A stretch of 64,000 nucleotides of DNA from the NCBI RefSeq assembly GCF_003182135.1, contig NZ_QGTL01000005.1, positions 186,001 to 250,000 on the forward strand, read 5' to 3'. Shown one piece after another: positions 27,309-35,609 of the stretch. Each line of letters starts with the position of its first letter. Position 1 is the first letter of the stretch. This DNA is from Nocardia neocaledoniensis (lineage in GTDB: Bacteria > Actinomycetota > Actinomycetes > Mycobacteriales > Mycobacteriaceae). Under the pieces are notes generated by a model. That model saw only the letters and a program-made list of their open reading frames with translations. It searched no databases and was not told the DNA's origin. A program made the translations under genes and the position numbers.

Positions 27309-28481
27309 ATGACTCGGCCCCAGGCCCTGAGCACGCTGTTCGCGCTCGACTCCCTGCTGTCCCCGGACGAGATCGAGATCCGCGACACCGTCCGGAAATT
27401 CGCCGCAACGCGGCTGCGCCCGCACATCGCGCAGTGGTTCGAATCGGCCCGGATTCCCGTGCGCGAACTGGCTCGGGAACTGGGCGAGCTGGGTGTACTC
27501 GGCATGCACCTCGACGGTCACGGCTGCGCGGGCACCAGCGCGACCGCCTACGGCCTGGCCTGCCTCGAACTCGAGGCCGTCGATTCGGGTATCCGCAGCC
27601 TGGTCTCGGTGCAGGGCTCGCTGGCGATGTTCTCGATTCACCACTGGGGCAGTGAGGAGCAGAAGCGGCAGTGGCTGCCACGCATGGCCGCGGGCACAGC
27701 GATCGGGTGCTTCGGGCTCACCGAACCCGACTTCGGGTCCAACCCCGGCGGCATGCGGACCAGGGCCAGGCGTGACGGCGGTGACTGGATCCTCGACGGC
27801 ACCAAGATGTGGATCACCAACGGCTCCGTCGCCGATGTCGCGGTGGTGTGGGCGCGGACCGACGAGGGCATTCGCGGGTTCGTGGTCCCCACCGACACTC
27901 CGGGATTCTCGGCGCCGGAGATCCACGGCAAGCTGTCGCTGCGCGCCTCGGTGACCTCCGAACTCGTCCTCGACGGAGTCAGGCTGCCGGCCTCGGCGAT
28001 GCTGCCCGAGGCCGAGGGATTGCGCGGACCGCTGGCCGCCCTCGGCGAAGCGCGCTTCGGCATCGCCTTCGGTGCCATGGGCGCCGCCAGGGACTGCTTC
28101 GAGACCGCGGTGGACTACGCGCGCTCGCGCACCGTGTTCGACAAGCCGCTGGCGGGCTACCAGCTCACCCAGGCCAAGCTCGCCGACATGGCGCTGGAAC
28201 TGGGCAAGGGGCACCTGCTCGCCTACCATCTCGGCCGCCTCAAAGACGGTGGGGAGATCACTCCCGAGCAGATCAGCACCGGCAAACTGAACAGCGTGCG
28301 CGAGGCCGTCGCCATCGCGCGCGAATGCCGAACCATCTTGGGCGCCAACGGCATCACGCTCGAGTACCCGGTGCTGCGGCACGCCAACAACCTCGAATCC
28401 GTGCTCACCTACGAGGGCACGTCCGAGGTGCATCAGCTCACCCTCGGCAAGGCGCTGACCGGGGAAGCGGCGTTCCGGTGA
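27309..28481 (+). CDS. Acyl-CoA dehydrogenase, glutaryl-CoA dehydrogenase-like
   Basis: 390 residues, standard ACAD length. FAD and substrate motifs are present (CFGLTEPDFGSNPGGM, KMWITNG, RTVFDKPLAGYQLTQAKLADM). The catalytic Glu is in YEGTSEVHQ (about 369). Arg96 in the segment GIRSLVSVQGSL matches the Arg that binds the distal carboxylate in human glutaryl-CoA dehydrogenase (RSAMSVQ). These support oxidative decarboxylation of glutaryl-CoA to crotonyl-CoA. It overlaps the CoA-transferase gene by 4 bp (GTGA), and the LacI repressor is divergent. Another acyl-CoA substrate remains possible. Confidence 0.88.
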   Translation: MTRPQALSTLFALDSLLSPDEIEIRDTVRKFAATRLRPHIAQWFESARIPVRELARELGELGVLGMHLDGHGCAGTSATAYGLACLELEAVDSGIRSLVSVQGSLAMFSIHHWGSEEQKRQWLPRMAAGTAIGCFGLTEPDFGSNPGGMRTRARRDGGDWILDGTKMWITNGSVADVAVVWARTDEGIRGFVVPTDTPGFSAPEIHGKLSLRASVTSELVLDGVRLPASAMLPEAEGLRGPLAALGEARFGIAFGAMGAARDCFETAVDYARSRTVFDKPLAGYQLTQAKLADMALELGKGHLLAYHLGRLKDGGEITPEQISTGKLNSVREAVAIARECRTILGANGITLEYPVLRHANNLESVLTYEGTSEVHQLTLGKALTGEAAFR

Positions 28482-29584
28482 CCGGGGCGCTCGACGGACT
28501 GCTCATCGCGGACTTCGGCCGCGTCCTGGCGGGCCCGTACGCGACGATGCTGCTGGCCGACCTCGGGGCGGAGGTGGTCAAGATCGAACGTCCCGGCGCC
28601 GGTGACGACACCCGCCGCTGGGGACCGCCGTGGGGTGTCACCGACTCCACCTATTTCCAGAGCGTCAACCGCAACAAGCGTTCCGTCGCACTGGATCTCA
28701 CCGACGCCGAGGATCTGGCCGCCGCGCGGCGCCTGGTCGCCCGCGCCGACGTGGTCGTGGAGAACTTCCTGCCCGGCGGCATGGACAAGCTCGGGCTCGG
28801 CTACGACCAGGTGGTCGCGGCCAACCCGGACCTCGTCTACTGCTCCATCACCGGCTTCGGTCGCGACAACGACCTGCCCGGCTACGACCTGCTGATCCAG
28901 GCCGTGGGTGGCTTGATGAGCGTGACCGGGCCGGATCCGGCAACGCCGACCAAGGTCGGCGTCGCGATGGTCGACGTCGTCACCGGATTGCACGCGGCCC
29001 TGGGCATTCTCGCCGCACTACGGCACCGTGACCGCACCGGTGAGGGCCAGCGGGTGGAGGTGAACCTGCTCTCCTCGCTGCTGTCGGCACTGACGAATCA
29101 GAGCGCGGCCTACGTCGGCGCCGGTGTGGTCCCCCGGGCGATGGGCAATGCGCACCCGAGCATCGCCCCGTACGACGTGTTCGGTGCCAAGGACCGGCCG
29201 CTGGTGCTCGCGGTGGGCAACGACCGCCAGTTCGCCCGTCTCGCCGAGGTTCTCGGCCTGCCCGCGCTGGCGACCGACAGCCGATTCGCCACCAACAGCG
29301 CCAGGGTCGCGCACCGCGACGACTTGCGAGCGATCCTCGAGCCGGCGCTGCGCGCCGACACCGCCGCGGCATGGTGCGCCGCGCTCACCGCCGCGAAAGT
29401 GCCCTGCGGCCCGGTCAACGACCTCGCCCAAGCGATCTCACTGGCCGAAAGCCTCGGCCTGGCACCGGTTGTCGCGGTCGGCGATCCCCCGCAGGCGAGC
29501 GTCGCCAACCCTATCGCCCTCAGCGCGACACCGCCCACCTACCGCACCGCACCACCGCGGCTGGGTCAGCACACCCCCGAATGA
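28478..29584 (+). CDS. CaiB/BaiF (family III) CoA-transferase
   Basis: 368 residues. The family pattern is clear: LLIADFGRVLAGPYATMLLADLGAEVVKIE at the start, NRNKRSVALDL, VVVENFLPGGMDKLG, and ITGFGRDNDLPGYDLLIQA, where the family's catalytic Asp lies. The GTG start overlaps the dehydrogenase stop (GTGA), implying translational coupling. Together the pair would activate a free acid with a CoA donor such as succinyl-CoA and then dehydrogenate it. Glutarate is the best guess, by analogy with SUGCT and GCDH. Confidence 0.9.
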   Translation: MTGALDGLLIADFGRVLAGPYATMLLADLGAEVVKIERPGAGDDTRRWGPPWGVTDSTYFQSVNRNKRSVALDLTDAEDLAAARRLVARADVVVENFLPGGMDKLGLGYDQVVAANPDLVYCSITGFGRDNDLPGYDLLIQAVGGLMSVTGPDPATPTKVGVAMVDVVTGLHAALGILAALRHRDRTGEGQRVEVNLLSSLLSALTNQSAAYVGAGVVPRAMGNAHPSIAPYDVFGAKDRPLVLAVGNDRQFARLAEVLGLPALATDSRFATNSARVAHRDDLRAILEPALRADTAAAWCAALTAAKVPCGPVNDLAQAISLAESLGLAPVVAVGDPPQASVANPIALSATPPTYRTAPPRLGQHTPE

Positions 29585-29589
29585 TCGAG

Positions 29590-29605
29590 ACGGTGCGCCC
29601 ACCGT
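29590..29605. terminator. Hairpin between convergent CoA-transferase and MFS genes
   Basis: ACGGTG (29590-29595) pairs with CACCGT (29600-29605) over a CGCC loop, and the stem can extend outward (GAG/CTC) with a bulge. It lies just after the CoA-transferase stop, in the 60 bp between convergent genes. Confidence 0.45.
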
Positions 29606-29644
29606 TCTCGGGCACGACGCTGAGCCCGGACGGCGACGACGGCC

Positions 29645-31129
29645 TCAGTGCTGTTCGGCGGGCGGTGGCGGAGCCAGATCCGCCGGCTTCAGGAAGAGGG
29701 CGATCAACCAGGCGCCGAGCAGGACGACGGCGGCGTCGACGAGAATCGCGAAGCGGATGCCACCCAGAATGGTGTCGACCGAGCTCACGTCGCCGAGGTG
29801 GCCCATCCAGGCGACCGCGACGGCGCTGAGAACCGGAACACCGAGGGTGAACCCGATCTGCTGCGTCATCGAGGTGAGCGCGGTGGCCAGGCCCTGCTCG
29901 CTGTCGGGCAGCGCGGACGTGGCGGTGATCGTGTAGGCGACGACCGCCCAGACGTGGCCGACACCGCCGACCGCCGACCCGACGAGCAGAATCGCCATGC
30001 CGACGCCGACCTGTTCGCCGATCGCGAGCAGGACGCCGGTCGCGACGGCCTGCACGACCAGGCCGAGCAGCAACGCGCTGCGGGTGCCGACTCCGGCGAT
30101 GATCTTCGGCGCGATGATCCCGCCCAGGAAGACGCCGATGCCCAACAGGGTGAACGCGAGACCGGTCGCGAGAACCGACAGGCCGAGGACCTGCTGCATG
30201 TAGATGGTCAGCAGGAACGAGAGCCCGCTTTCCATCGACAAGGTGAGCAACCCGGCGAGGATGCCCCATTTCACCGTCTTGCGGGACAGGACGCGCAGGG
30301 GTGCCAGTGGTTCGGGCGCGCGGAGTTCGATCAGGATGAACCCGGCCAGCAGCACGAGCGCCAGTACCAGCGAGATCAGCGTGGTGGCACTGGTCCAGCC
30401 GTTGTGCTGTGCGCCGGTGAGGCCGTAGATGAGCGCGAGCAGGCCCGCGGTGACCGTCAGCGCGCCGGGCAGATCGAGGCGCTTGGCGTACTCGGCGCGG
30501 CTCTGCCGCAACACCACCGGCGCGCAGATCAGGATCAGCAGGCCGAACGGCACGTTGACGAAGAAGTTCCACCGCCAGCTCAGCAGGTCGGCGAGGACGC
30601 CGCCCATCAGCGCGCCCGCGGCGAACCCGAGCGAAAGAAGGGCGCCGTTGAAGCTGATGGCCTTGTTCCGCAGGGGGCCTTCGGGAAACGACGTGGTGAG
30701 CAGCGCCAGCGCCGCGGGCATCACCGCCGCCGTCGCGAGACCCTGCGCGACGCGGGCGGCCAGGAGGATCGCGGGACTGTCGGCGAGGCCACCGACGAGC
30801 GAGCCGACGACGAGCAGCGCCATTCCGGCGAGGAAGATGCGCCTGCGGCCGATCCGGTCGCCGATCCGGGAGAACAGCAGCATGAACCCGGCCGAGGCCA
30901 GGGCGAACGCCGTGGTGATCCATTGCAGGTCGGCGAGGGAGAAGCCGAGACTGTCGCCGATGATCGGCAGCGCGACGGTCAGGATCGAAAAGTCGACGGC
31001 GACCATGAACTGGGCACCGAGCAGGACGGCCAGGGTGAGCCGTTGGCCGCCCGTCATCCGTCCGGAGCCCGGTGGTTCGTCGCCGGGAGGCTTCGTGAGT
31101 TCCACTGCGGTGTCGGTGATTTCGCTCAT
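29645..31129 (-). CDS. MFS drug:proton antiporter, DHA2 (14-TM) family
   Basis: 494 residues with about 14 hydrophobic helices. Motif A is RIGDRIGRRR, motif C-like glycines occur in FAAGALMGGVLADLLSWRWNFFVNVPFG, and the N-terminal VAVDFSILTVALPIIGDSL holds the DHA2 motif with a membrane-embedded Asp. It exports lipophilic or cationic compounds across the cytoplasmic membrane. It is divergent from a MarR gene with an operator between them, the usual arrangement for inducible efflux. Confidence 0.92.
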   Translation of the reverse strand: MSEITDTAVELTKPPGDEPPGSGRMTGGQRLTLAVLLGAQFMVAVDFSILTVALPIIGDSLGFSLADLQWITTAFALASAGFMLLFSRIGDRIGRRRIFLAGMALLVVGSLVGGLADSPAILLAARVAQGLATAAVMPAALALLTTSFPEGPLRNKAISFNGALLSLGFAAGALMGGVLADLLSWRWNFFVNVPFGLLILICAPVVLRQSRAEYAKRLDLPGALTVTAGLLALIYGLTGAQHNGWTSATTLISLVLALVLLAGFILIELRAPEPLAPLRVLSRKTVKWGILAGLLTLSMESGLSFLLTIYMQQVLGLSVLATGLAFTLLGIGVFLGGIIAPKIIAGVGTRSALLLGLVVQAVATGVLLAIGEQVGVGMAILLVGSAVGGVGHVWAVVAYTITATSALPDSEQGLATALTSMTQQIGFTLGVPVLSAVAVAWMGHLGDVSSVDTILGGIRFAILVDAAVVLLGAWLIALFLKPADLAPPPPAEQH

Positions 31130-31196
31130 CGGGCGCTACCTCTCGAAACGTGAACGACAGTCGGTGCGAACCCCTGAAGCTTAAAGTAGAAACAAT

Positions 31197-31221
31197 TCAA
31201 GCTGCAAGCATTAAGGCTTGA
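31197..31221. promoter_or_regulatory. MarR operator region (CAAGC-N6-GCTTG)
   Basis: CAAGC (31205-31209) and GCTTG (31216-31220) form a perfect inverted repeat with a 6-nt spacer. A further TCAAGC copy starts at 31197. The repeat covers the -35 area of the MarR promoter and lies between the divergent MFS and MarR genes. Confidence 0.55.
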
Positions 31222-31232
31222 TGCATCGGCGC

Positions 31233-31238
31233 TACACT
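31233..31238 (+). promoter_or_regulatory. -10 box TACACT, leaderless start for the MarR gene
   Basis: The hexamer ends 6 nt before the GTG at 31245, so transcription would begin on the start codon itself. There is no ribosome binding site ahead of this GTG. Confidence 0.55.
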
Positions 31239-31244
31239 GGATTC

Positions 31245-31700
31245 GTGGACGCCGACTCGCCTGACCAGGACCTCCTGCCCGCCGCCGACCTGTGCGCCCT
31301 CGTCAACCGGCTCGCGCGGCAGATCCAGGACCATGTGCACGAGTGCGCCGCCACCGTCGGTCTCACCGCGACGCAGGCCATCGCGCTGCACGAACTGGGC
31401 GAACCGCTGACCATGCGGCAGTTGGCCGGCCGGATGTCGTGTGAGCCGTCGAACGTCACGTTCGTCATCGACAAACTGGAGAACCGTGGTCTGGTCAGCA
31501 GGCAGCCGCACCCGAGTGATCGACGTGCCAAACAGCTGGTGCTCAGTCCCCGTGGGGCCGAGCTGCGCCAGGAACTGAAGCGCGTGATGACGCTGGAATC
31601 GCCACTCGGCGAGCTGACCGACGATGATCGGACCCACCTGCGCGACCTGCTCCAGCGTGCGGTGCGCGCGCCCGGCGCCGACGTTCGGACCCCCGCCTAG
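31245..31700 (+). CDS. MarR-family regulator of the adjacent exporter
   Basis: 151 residues from the GTG at 31245. An ATG at 31221 would add 8 residues and has AAGG 4 nt upstream, but the GTG fits a leaderless promoter exactly. The winged helix covers roughly 45-110 with LTMRQLAGRMSCEPSNVTFVIDKLENRGLV and the wing HPSDRRAKQLVLS. Divergent from the MFS exporter, it most likely represses that gene and itself through the CAAGC-N6-GCTTG repeat. Confidence 0.9.
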   Translation: MDADSPDQDLLPAADLCALVNRLARQIQDHVHECAATVGLTATQAIALHELGEPLTMRQLAGRMSCEPSNVTFVIDKLENRGLVSRQPHPSDRRAKQLVLSPRGAELRQELKRVMTLESPLGELTDDDRTHLRDLLQRAVRAPGADVRTPA

Positions 31701-31742
31701 CCCGCAACCTGCGACTTCAGCGCTTCTTTGGCGGTGTCGTCG

Positions 31743-32825
31743 TCAGCGGATGGCCAGGCTGTGGGGCCGGAGGTCGTCGTTGCCGTTCGGGATGGGGGAT
31801 CGGTCGAGGAACTCGGCGATCGCGGCCCAGCTGCCGGTGCGGGCGCCGGGGCCGGCGATGATGCCGAGGTGGCTGCCCTCGACCTCGACGAAGGTGGTCG
31901 GCGCGTCGGTGAGGACCTCGGTGCCCGCCGCGACCGAGGCGGCAGAGGCCAGGGTGTCGCGGGTGCCGCCGACGAGGAGGACGGGGGCGGTGATCGCGGT
32001 CAGGTCGATGGCGTGGTCGGGGTTGAGATGGACTGTGCCCGTCCACATCTCGTTGCGGATGATCAGCTGCCGGTAGACCTGGCGGTAGAACCGGCCGGGG
32101 TAGCCGGGCATCTGGTCCATGAAGCGGTCGACGGCCTGCATCCTGGCGAGGGACTCGGCGTCGCCCGCGTGGCGCGCGATGTACCACGGCTTGGTCAGCT
32201 CGCGGTCCAGCGACTGCGCCCGGAATCCCAGGCGCACGGCCTGTTTCGGGATGCCGCCGAGGAGGCGGACCGGCTCGGTGACGATCCGGGTGGGCGCGAG
32301 CCTGCCGAGTGATCTGGCCAGCGACATCGGTCCGTTGCGTCGTTGATCGAACGGCGACCCGACCGCGGTCACCGACGCCACCGGCAGCGCCGGGTCGGCC
32401 GCTGTGGTCAGCAGGCTGATGGTGCCGCCGAACGACCAGCCGATCACGTCGACGGGCGCGTAGGCGTGCTCGGCGCTGACCCGGCGGACCGCGTCGGGCA
32501 CGATGTCGTCGACCCACTCCTCGAAACCGAGGTTGCGGTCGGCGTACCCGATCTCGCCGTAGTCGATGACATACACCTCCCGGCCCAGCGCGAGGAGGAA
32601 CTCGACCAGGCTCTGCCCGGGTCGCAGGTCGTAGCACGAGATGGTGACGGCCAGCGGCGGCACCAGCAGGATCGGATTGCCGCGCCCCGGCGTCGCTCGG
32701 CGGTAGTGCCGCAGCCGTCGGTGCGGATGGTCGTACACGTCGACCGACGGCGTCGGTGCGTACGGTTCGATGCCCTCCCCGAACAACGCGCCGATATTGC
32801 GCACGGCGGTGTCCCACCTGACCAT
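31743..32825 (-). CDS. PhaC-like alpha/beta hydrolase with Ser nucleophile
   Basis: 360 residues. The fold and sequence resemble class III polyhydroxyalkanoate synthases: NPILLVPPLAV, SLVEFLLALGREVYVIDYGEIG, and late VLLVGGTRDTLA (Asp) and VEGSHLGIIAG (His). The nucleophile elbow is GWSFGG with Ser131, whereas true PHA synthases use Cys, so it is more likely a hydrolase or acyltransferase. ATG 32825 has GGAGG 6 nt upstream; a longer in-frame extension would cross the operator repeats. It is divergent from the thiolase operon and shares its regulatory region. Confidence 0.8.
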   Translation of the reverse strand: MVRWDTAVRNIGALFGEGIEPYAPTPSVDVYDHPHRRLRHYRRATPGRGNPILLVPPLAVTISCYDLRPGQSLVEFLLALGREVYVIDYGEIGYADRNLGFEEWVDDIVPDAVRRVSAEHAYAPVDVIGWSFGGTISLLTTAADPALPVASVTAVGSPFDQRRNGPMSLARSLGRLAPTRIVTEPVRLLGGIPKQAVRLGFRAQSLDRELTKPWYIARHAGDAESLARMQAVDRFMDQMPGYPGRFYRQVYRQLIIRNEMWTGTVHLNPDHAIDLTAITAPVLLVGGTRDTLASAASVAAGTEVLTDAPTTFVEVEGSHLGIIAGPGARTGSWAAIAEFLDRSPIPNGNDDLRPHSLAIR

Positions 32826-32862
32826 CACTTTCCTCCATCGCACCGTGGGCACATCGTGGCCT

Positions 32863-33025
32863 GGACAACGTGTCCCACTTAGTTTAAGCGCTCCCGTTGC
32901 TGGAAGTCGCTGTGGGTCGGAAACGGCCCACTGCGCGGTCGACCGGTCGCGGAACTTCTTCGGACCGACCATTGACTTGGACGCCGTGTCCCACATACAT
33001 TACCGGTTACACGGTGTCTCACATA
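32863..33025. promoter_or_regulatory. Three GTGTCYCACWTA repeats plus GGACA-ACG-TGTCC palindrome
   Basis: GTGTCCCACTTA (32870-32881), GTGTCCCACATA (32986-32997) and GTGTCTCACATA (33014-33025) are direct repeats in the divergent region between the PhaC-like gene and the thiolase operon. The first overlaps a perfect palindrome, GGACA-ACG-TGTCC (32863-32875). The second overlaps the operon's -10 box. The TetR encoded at 38812, just after the operon, is a likely binder. Confidence 0.55.
32972..33001 (+). promoter_or_regulatory. Promoter of the thiolase operon
   Basis: TTGACT (32972-32977) as -35 and TACATT (32996-33001) as -10 are separated by 18 nt. The operator-like repeat at 32986-32997 sits inside the spacer and overlaps the -10, which suits repression. 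Confidence 0.5.
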
Positions 33026-33055
33026 ATCGGGCACGCGGCACACAGGAGTGCGTAC

Positions 33056-34246
33056 ATGACACAGAAGGTGTTCGTCGTCGGCGTCGGCATGACGAAGTTC
33101 GAGAAGCCGGGCGCGCTGGAATGGGACTATCCCGACATGGCCAGGGAGGCTGGCACCAAGGCGCTCGCCGATGCCGGCATCGACTACGACCGCGTGGAGC
33201 AGGCCTACGTCGGCTATGTGTACGGCGAGTCGACCTCGGGTCAGCGCGCGGTCTACGAGCTGGGCATGACCGGCATCCCGGTCGTCAACGTCAACAACAA
33301 CTGTTCGACCGGCTCGACCGCGCTCTATCTCGCGGCCCAGGCGATCCGGGGCGGGCTGGCCGAGTGCACGCTGGCGCTGGGCTTCGAGAAGATGCAGAAG
33401 GGCTCGCTGGGCTCGACCTTCGACGACCGCGAGCAGCCGATGATGCGGCACCTGCTCGCGCTGGCCGAACTGCAGGAGTTCGCCATGCCGCCCGCGCCGT
33501 ACATGTTCGGCGCCGCGGGCAAGGAGCACATGGAGCGCTACGGCACCACCGCCGAGCAGTTCGCCGAGATCGGCGTGAAGAACCACAAGCATTCGGTGAA
33601 CAACCCGTACGCGCAGTTCCAGAAGGAATACAGCCTCGAGGAAGTGCTGGCCGCCAAGCAGATCTACGGCCCCCTCACCAAGCTGCAGTGCTCGCCGACC
33701 TCCGACGGCGCGGGCGCGGTGATCCTGGCCGGTGAGGCGTTCGTCGATCGGCACGGGCTGGCCGATCGCGCGGTCGAGATGGTCGGGCAGGCGATGGTCA
33801 CCGACCTGTCGTCCACCTTCACCGACCCGACCGCGATCAACCTCGTCGGCTCCGACATGTCGCGCACGGCCGCGCTGAAGGTCTACGAGCAGGCCGGGAT
33901 CGGACCCGAGGACCTCGACGTCATCGAACTGCACGACTGCTTCTCGACCAACGAGCTGCTGACCTACGAGGCGCTCGGCCTGTGCGCGCCCGGCGAGGGC
34001 GGCCGCCTGGTCGACGACAACGCCACCACCTACGGCGGCACCTGGGTCGTCAACCCCTCGGGCGGACTGATCTCGAAGGGTCATCCGCTCGGCGCGACCG
34101 GCCTGGCCCAGTGCAGCGAACTCACCTGGCAGCTGCGCGGCACCGCCGACGCCCGCCAGGTCGAGGGCGCGCGAATCGCCCTGCAGCACAACATCGGACT
34201 GGGCGGCGCGGTCGTGGTGACCGCCTACCGTCCCGCGAACCGCTGA
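33056..34246 (+). CDS. Thiolase-like protein / lipid-transfer protein (SCP-x type)
   Basis: 396 residues. Cys83 lies in NNNCSTGST, and the later motifs HDCFSTNE and GHPLGATG are characteristic of SCP-x thiolases and of the mycobacterial Ltp2-like aldolases. ACAGGAG lies 7 nt before the ATG; upstream in-frame codons cross the promoter and are not coding. It is the first gene of a five-gene operon for acyl-CoA degradation and would catalyse thiolytic or retro-aldol cleavage. Substrate is likely a branched or steroid-like acyl-CoA, by family analogy. Confidence 0.9.
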   Translation: MTQKVFVVGVGMTKFEKPGALEWDYPDMAREAGTKALADAGIDYDRVEQAYVGYVYGESTSGQRAVYELGMTGIPVVNVNNNCSTGSTALYLAAQAIRGGLAECTLALGFEKMQKGSLGSTFDDREQPMMRHLLALAELQEFAMPPAPYMFGAAGKEHMERYGTTAEQFAEIGVKNHKHSVNNPYAQFQKEYSLEEVLAAKQIYGPLTKLQCSPTSDGAGAVILAGEAFVDRHGLADRAVEMVGQAMVTDLSSTFTDPTAINLVGSDMSRTAALKVYEQAGIGPEDLDVIELHDCFSTNELLTYEALGLCAPGEGGRLVDDNATTYGGTWVVNPSGGLISKGHPLGATGLAQCSELTWQLRGTADARQVEGARIALQHNIGLGGAVVVTAYRPANR

Positions 34247-34284
34247 CTTCCCTTCCCCCCCACATCTCTACGAGGAGTACTCCC

Positions 34285-34725
34285 ATGGCATCCGTGACCG
34301 TCTCCACCGACCTGCCCGTGACCCCCGAGGCCGCCTGGGCGCGCCTGAGTGATCTGGCGAACTGGGAGGACTGGCTGACCATCCACCAGGGCTGGCGTTC
34401 GGAACTGCCCGCCGAACTGGCAGCGGGCTCGCGCTTCATCGAGGTCGTCTCGGTGATGAACATGGCCAACAAGATCGAGTGGACCGTGGCCGAGGTCGAT
34501 CCCACCAGGTACCTCAAGATCACCGGCACCGGCATGGCCGGTGTCACCGTCGAATTCGTGCTGAAGGTGGAGCCCACCGCCACCGGGTCCTCGGCCGCCT
34601 TCGACGCCTCCTTCAAGGGGACCATGATCGTCGGCCCGATCGGCAAGGCCGTCGCCAAGCACGCCGAGGCCGACCTGAAGGAGTCGATGGCCAAGTTCAC
34701 CGAGCTCGTCGGGTCCGCCGCGTGA
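34285..34725 (+). CDS. START-fold (SRPBCC) protein of the Rv0910 type
   Basis: 146 residues, the full length of the fold: beta strand VTVSTDLPVTPEAAWARLSDL, WEDWLTIHQGWRSELP, IEWTVAEVDP, and a long C-terminal helix (HAEADLKESMAKFTELV). As I recall it, the WLTIH-WRS-LP pattern matches M. tuberculosis Rv0910, named as the toxin of a type II pair. No Rv0909-like antitoxin is nearby. Here the gene sits between thiolase and MaoC genes and overlaps the latter by 4 bp, so a lipid- or intermediate-binding role is more likely. CGAGGAG precedes the ATG. Confidence 0.85.
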   Translation: MASVTVSTDLPVTPEAAWARLSDLANWEDWLTIHQGWRSELPAELAAGSRFIEVVSVMNMANKIEWTVAEVDPTRYLKITGTGMAGVTVEFVLKVEPTATGSSAAFDASFKGTMIVGPIGKAVAKHAEADLKESMAKFTELVGSAA

Positions 34726-35597
34726 CCAGCGACGTCACCTCGGCCGGAGTCGTGTTCGACGGCTCCGGCCTGGGGGAGTGGACCGAGGCGGAGCACTTCT
34801 CGGTCACCGCCGAGCGCATCGCCGAATACGCTGCCGCGACCAATGATCCGATCGCGGCTCATCGCGCCGGCGACGTGGCGCCGCCGGTGTTCGCGGTGGT
34901 GCCGGTGTTCACCTCGATGGCGCCCGCCGCACTGTCGGTGGCCCCGGTGGAACTGCTGATGAAGCTGGTCCACGGGGAACAGGACTTCGTGTTCCACCGG
35001 CCGATCCGGCCCGGCGACGACCTGGTCGTGCGGGCCAAGCCGATCGGCTACGCGGGCAAGCCCAACGGGTCGACCGTGGTCGTCTACGCCGAAACCCGCG
35101 ACGCGGACGGCGAACTCGTCAACGAGCAGTGGATGACGGCGTTCTTCCGCAAGGTCGACGCGGGACCGGGCGAAGGCGAGGCCGCCCCGGAGCATCGCCT
35201 CACCGACGCCGATCGGGCGGGGGAGCAGGCCGCGCGGGTCGTGGCCCGCGTCGACGAGGACCAGACCTTCCGCTACTCGCCTGCCTCCGGTGATCCGATG
35301 CCGATCCACCTCGACGACGAGATCGCCAGGATGGCCGGACTGCCCGGCATCATCAACCACGGTCTGTGCACCATGGCGTTCACCTCCTGGGCCGCGCTGA
35401 CCGAACTCGCCGACAGCGAGACCGCGCGCCTGCGCAGACTGGCGGTGCGCTTCGCCAAGCCGGTCCTGCCGGGGCAGCGGATCACCACTACCTTCTGGCC
35501 GACCGGGTCCGCCGACCCCGATGTGCGCGCCTTCGCCTTCGAGACCGAGGCCGCGGGACAGATCGCCATCACCGACGGCCGCGCCGAATTCAACTAG
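34722..35597 (+). CDS. MaoC-family double hotdog enoyl-CoA hydratase
   Basis: 291 residues. The N-terminal hotdog (about 10-150) resembles FAS1/MaoC-like domains (FHRPIRPGDDLVVRAKP). The C-terminal half carries the hydratase-2 motif YSPASGDPMPIHLDDE with catalytic Asp and His, then AGLPGIINHGLCTMAF. This is the (R)-specific hydration step of beta-oxidation. The GTG start overlaps the previous stop (GTGA), so translation is coupled. The SDR gene follows after 12 bp. Confidence 0.9.
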   Translation: MTSDVTSAGVVFDGSGLGEWTEAEHFSVTAERIAEYAAATNDPIAAHRAGDVAPPVFAVVPVFTSMAPAALSVAPVELLMKLVHGEQDFVFHRPIRPGDDLVVRAKPIGYAGKPNGSTVVVYAETRDADGELVNEQWMTAFFRKVDAGPGEGEAAPEHRLTDADRAGEQAARVVARVDEDQTFRYSPASGDPMPIHLDDEIARMAGLPGIINHGLCTMAFTSWAALTELADSETARLRRLAVRFAKPVLPGQRITTTFWPTGSADPDVRAFAFETEAAGQIAITDGRAEFN

Positions 35598-35609
35598 GAG
35601 ACAACACTC

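Noticed and set aside
34285..34725. Toxin-antitoxin system
   Set aside because: The Rv0910-like family member has no antitoxin gene beside it and is embedded in a catabolic operon.
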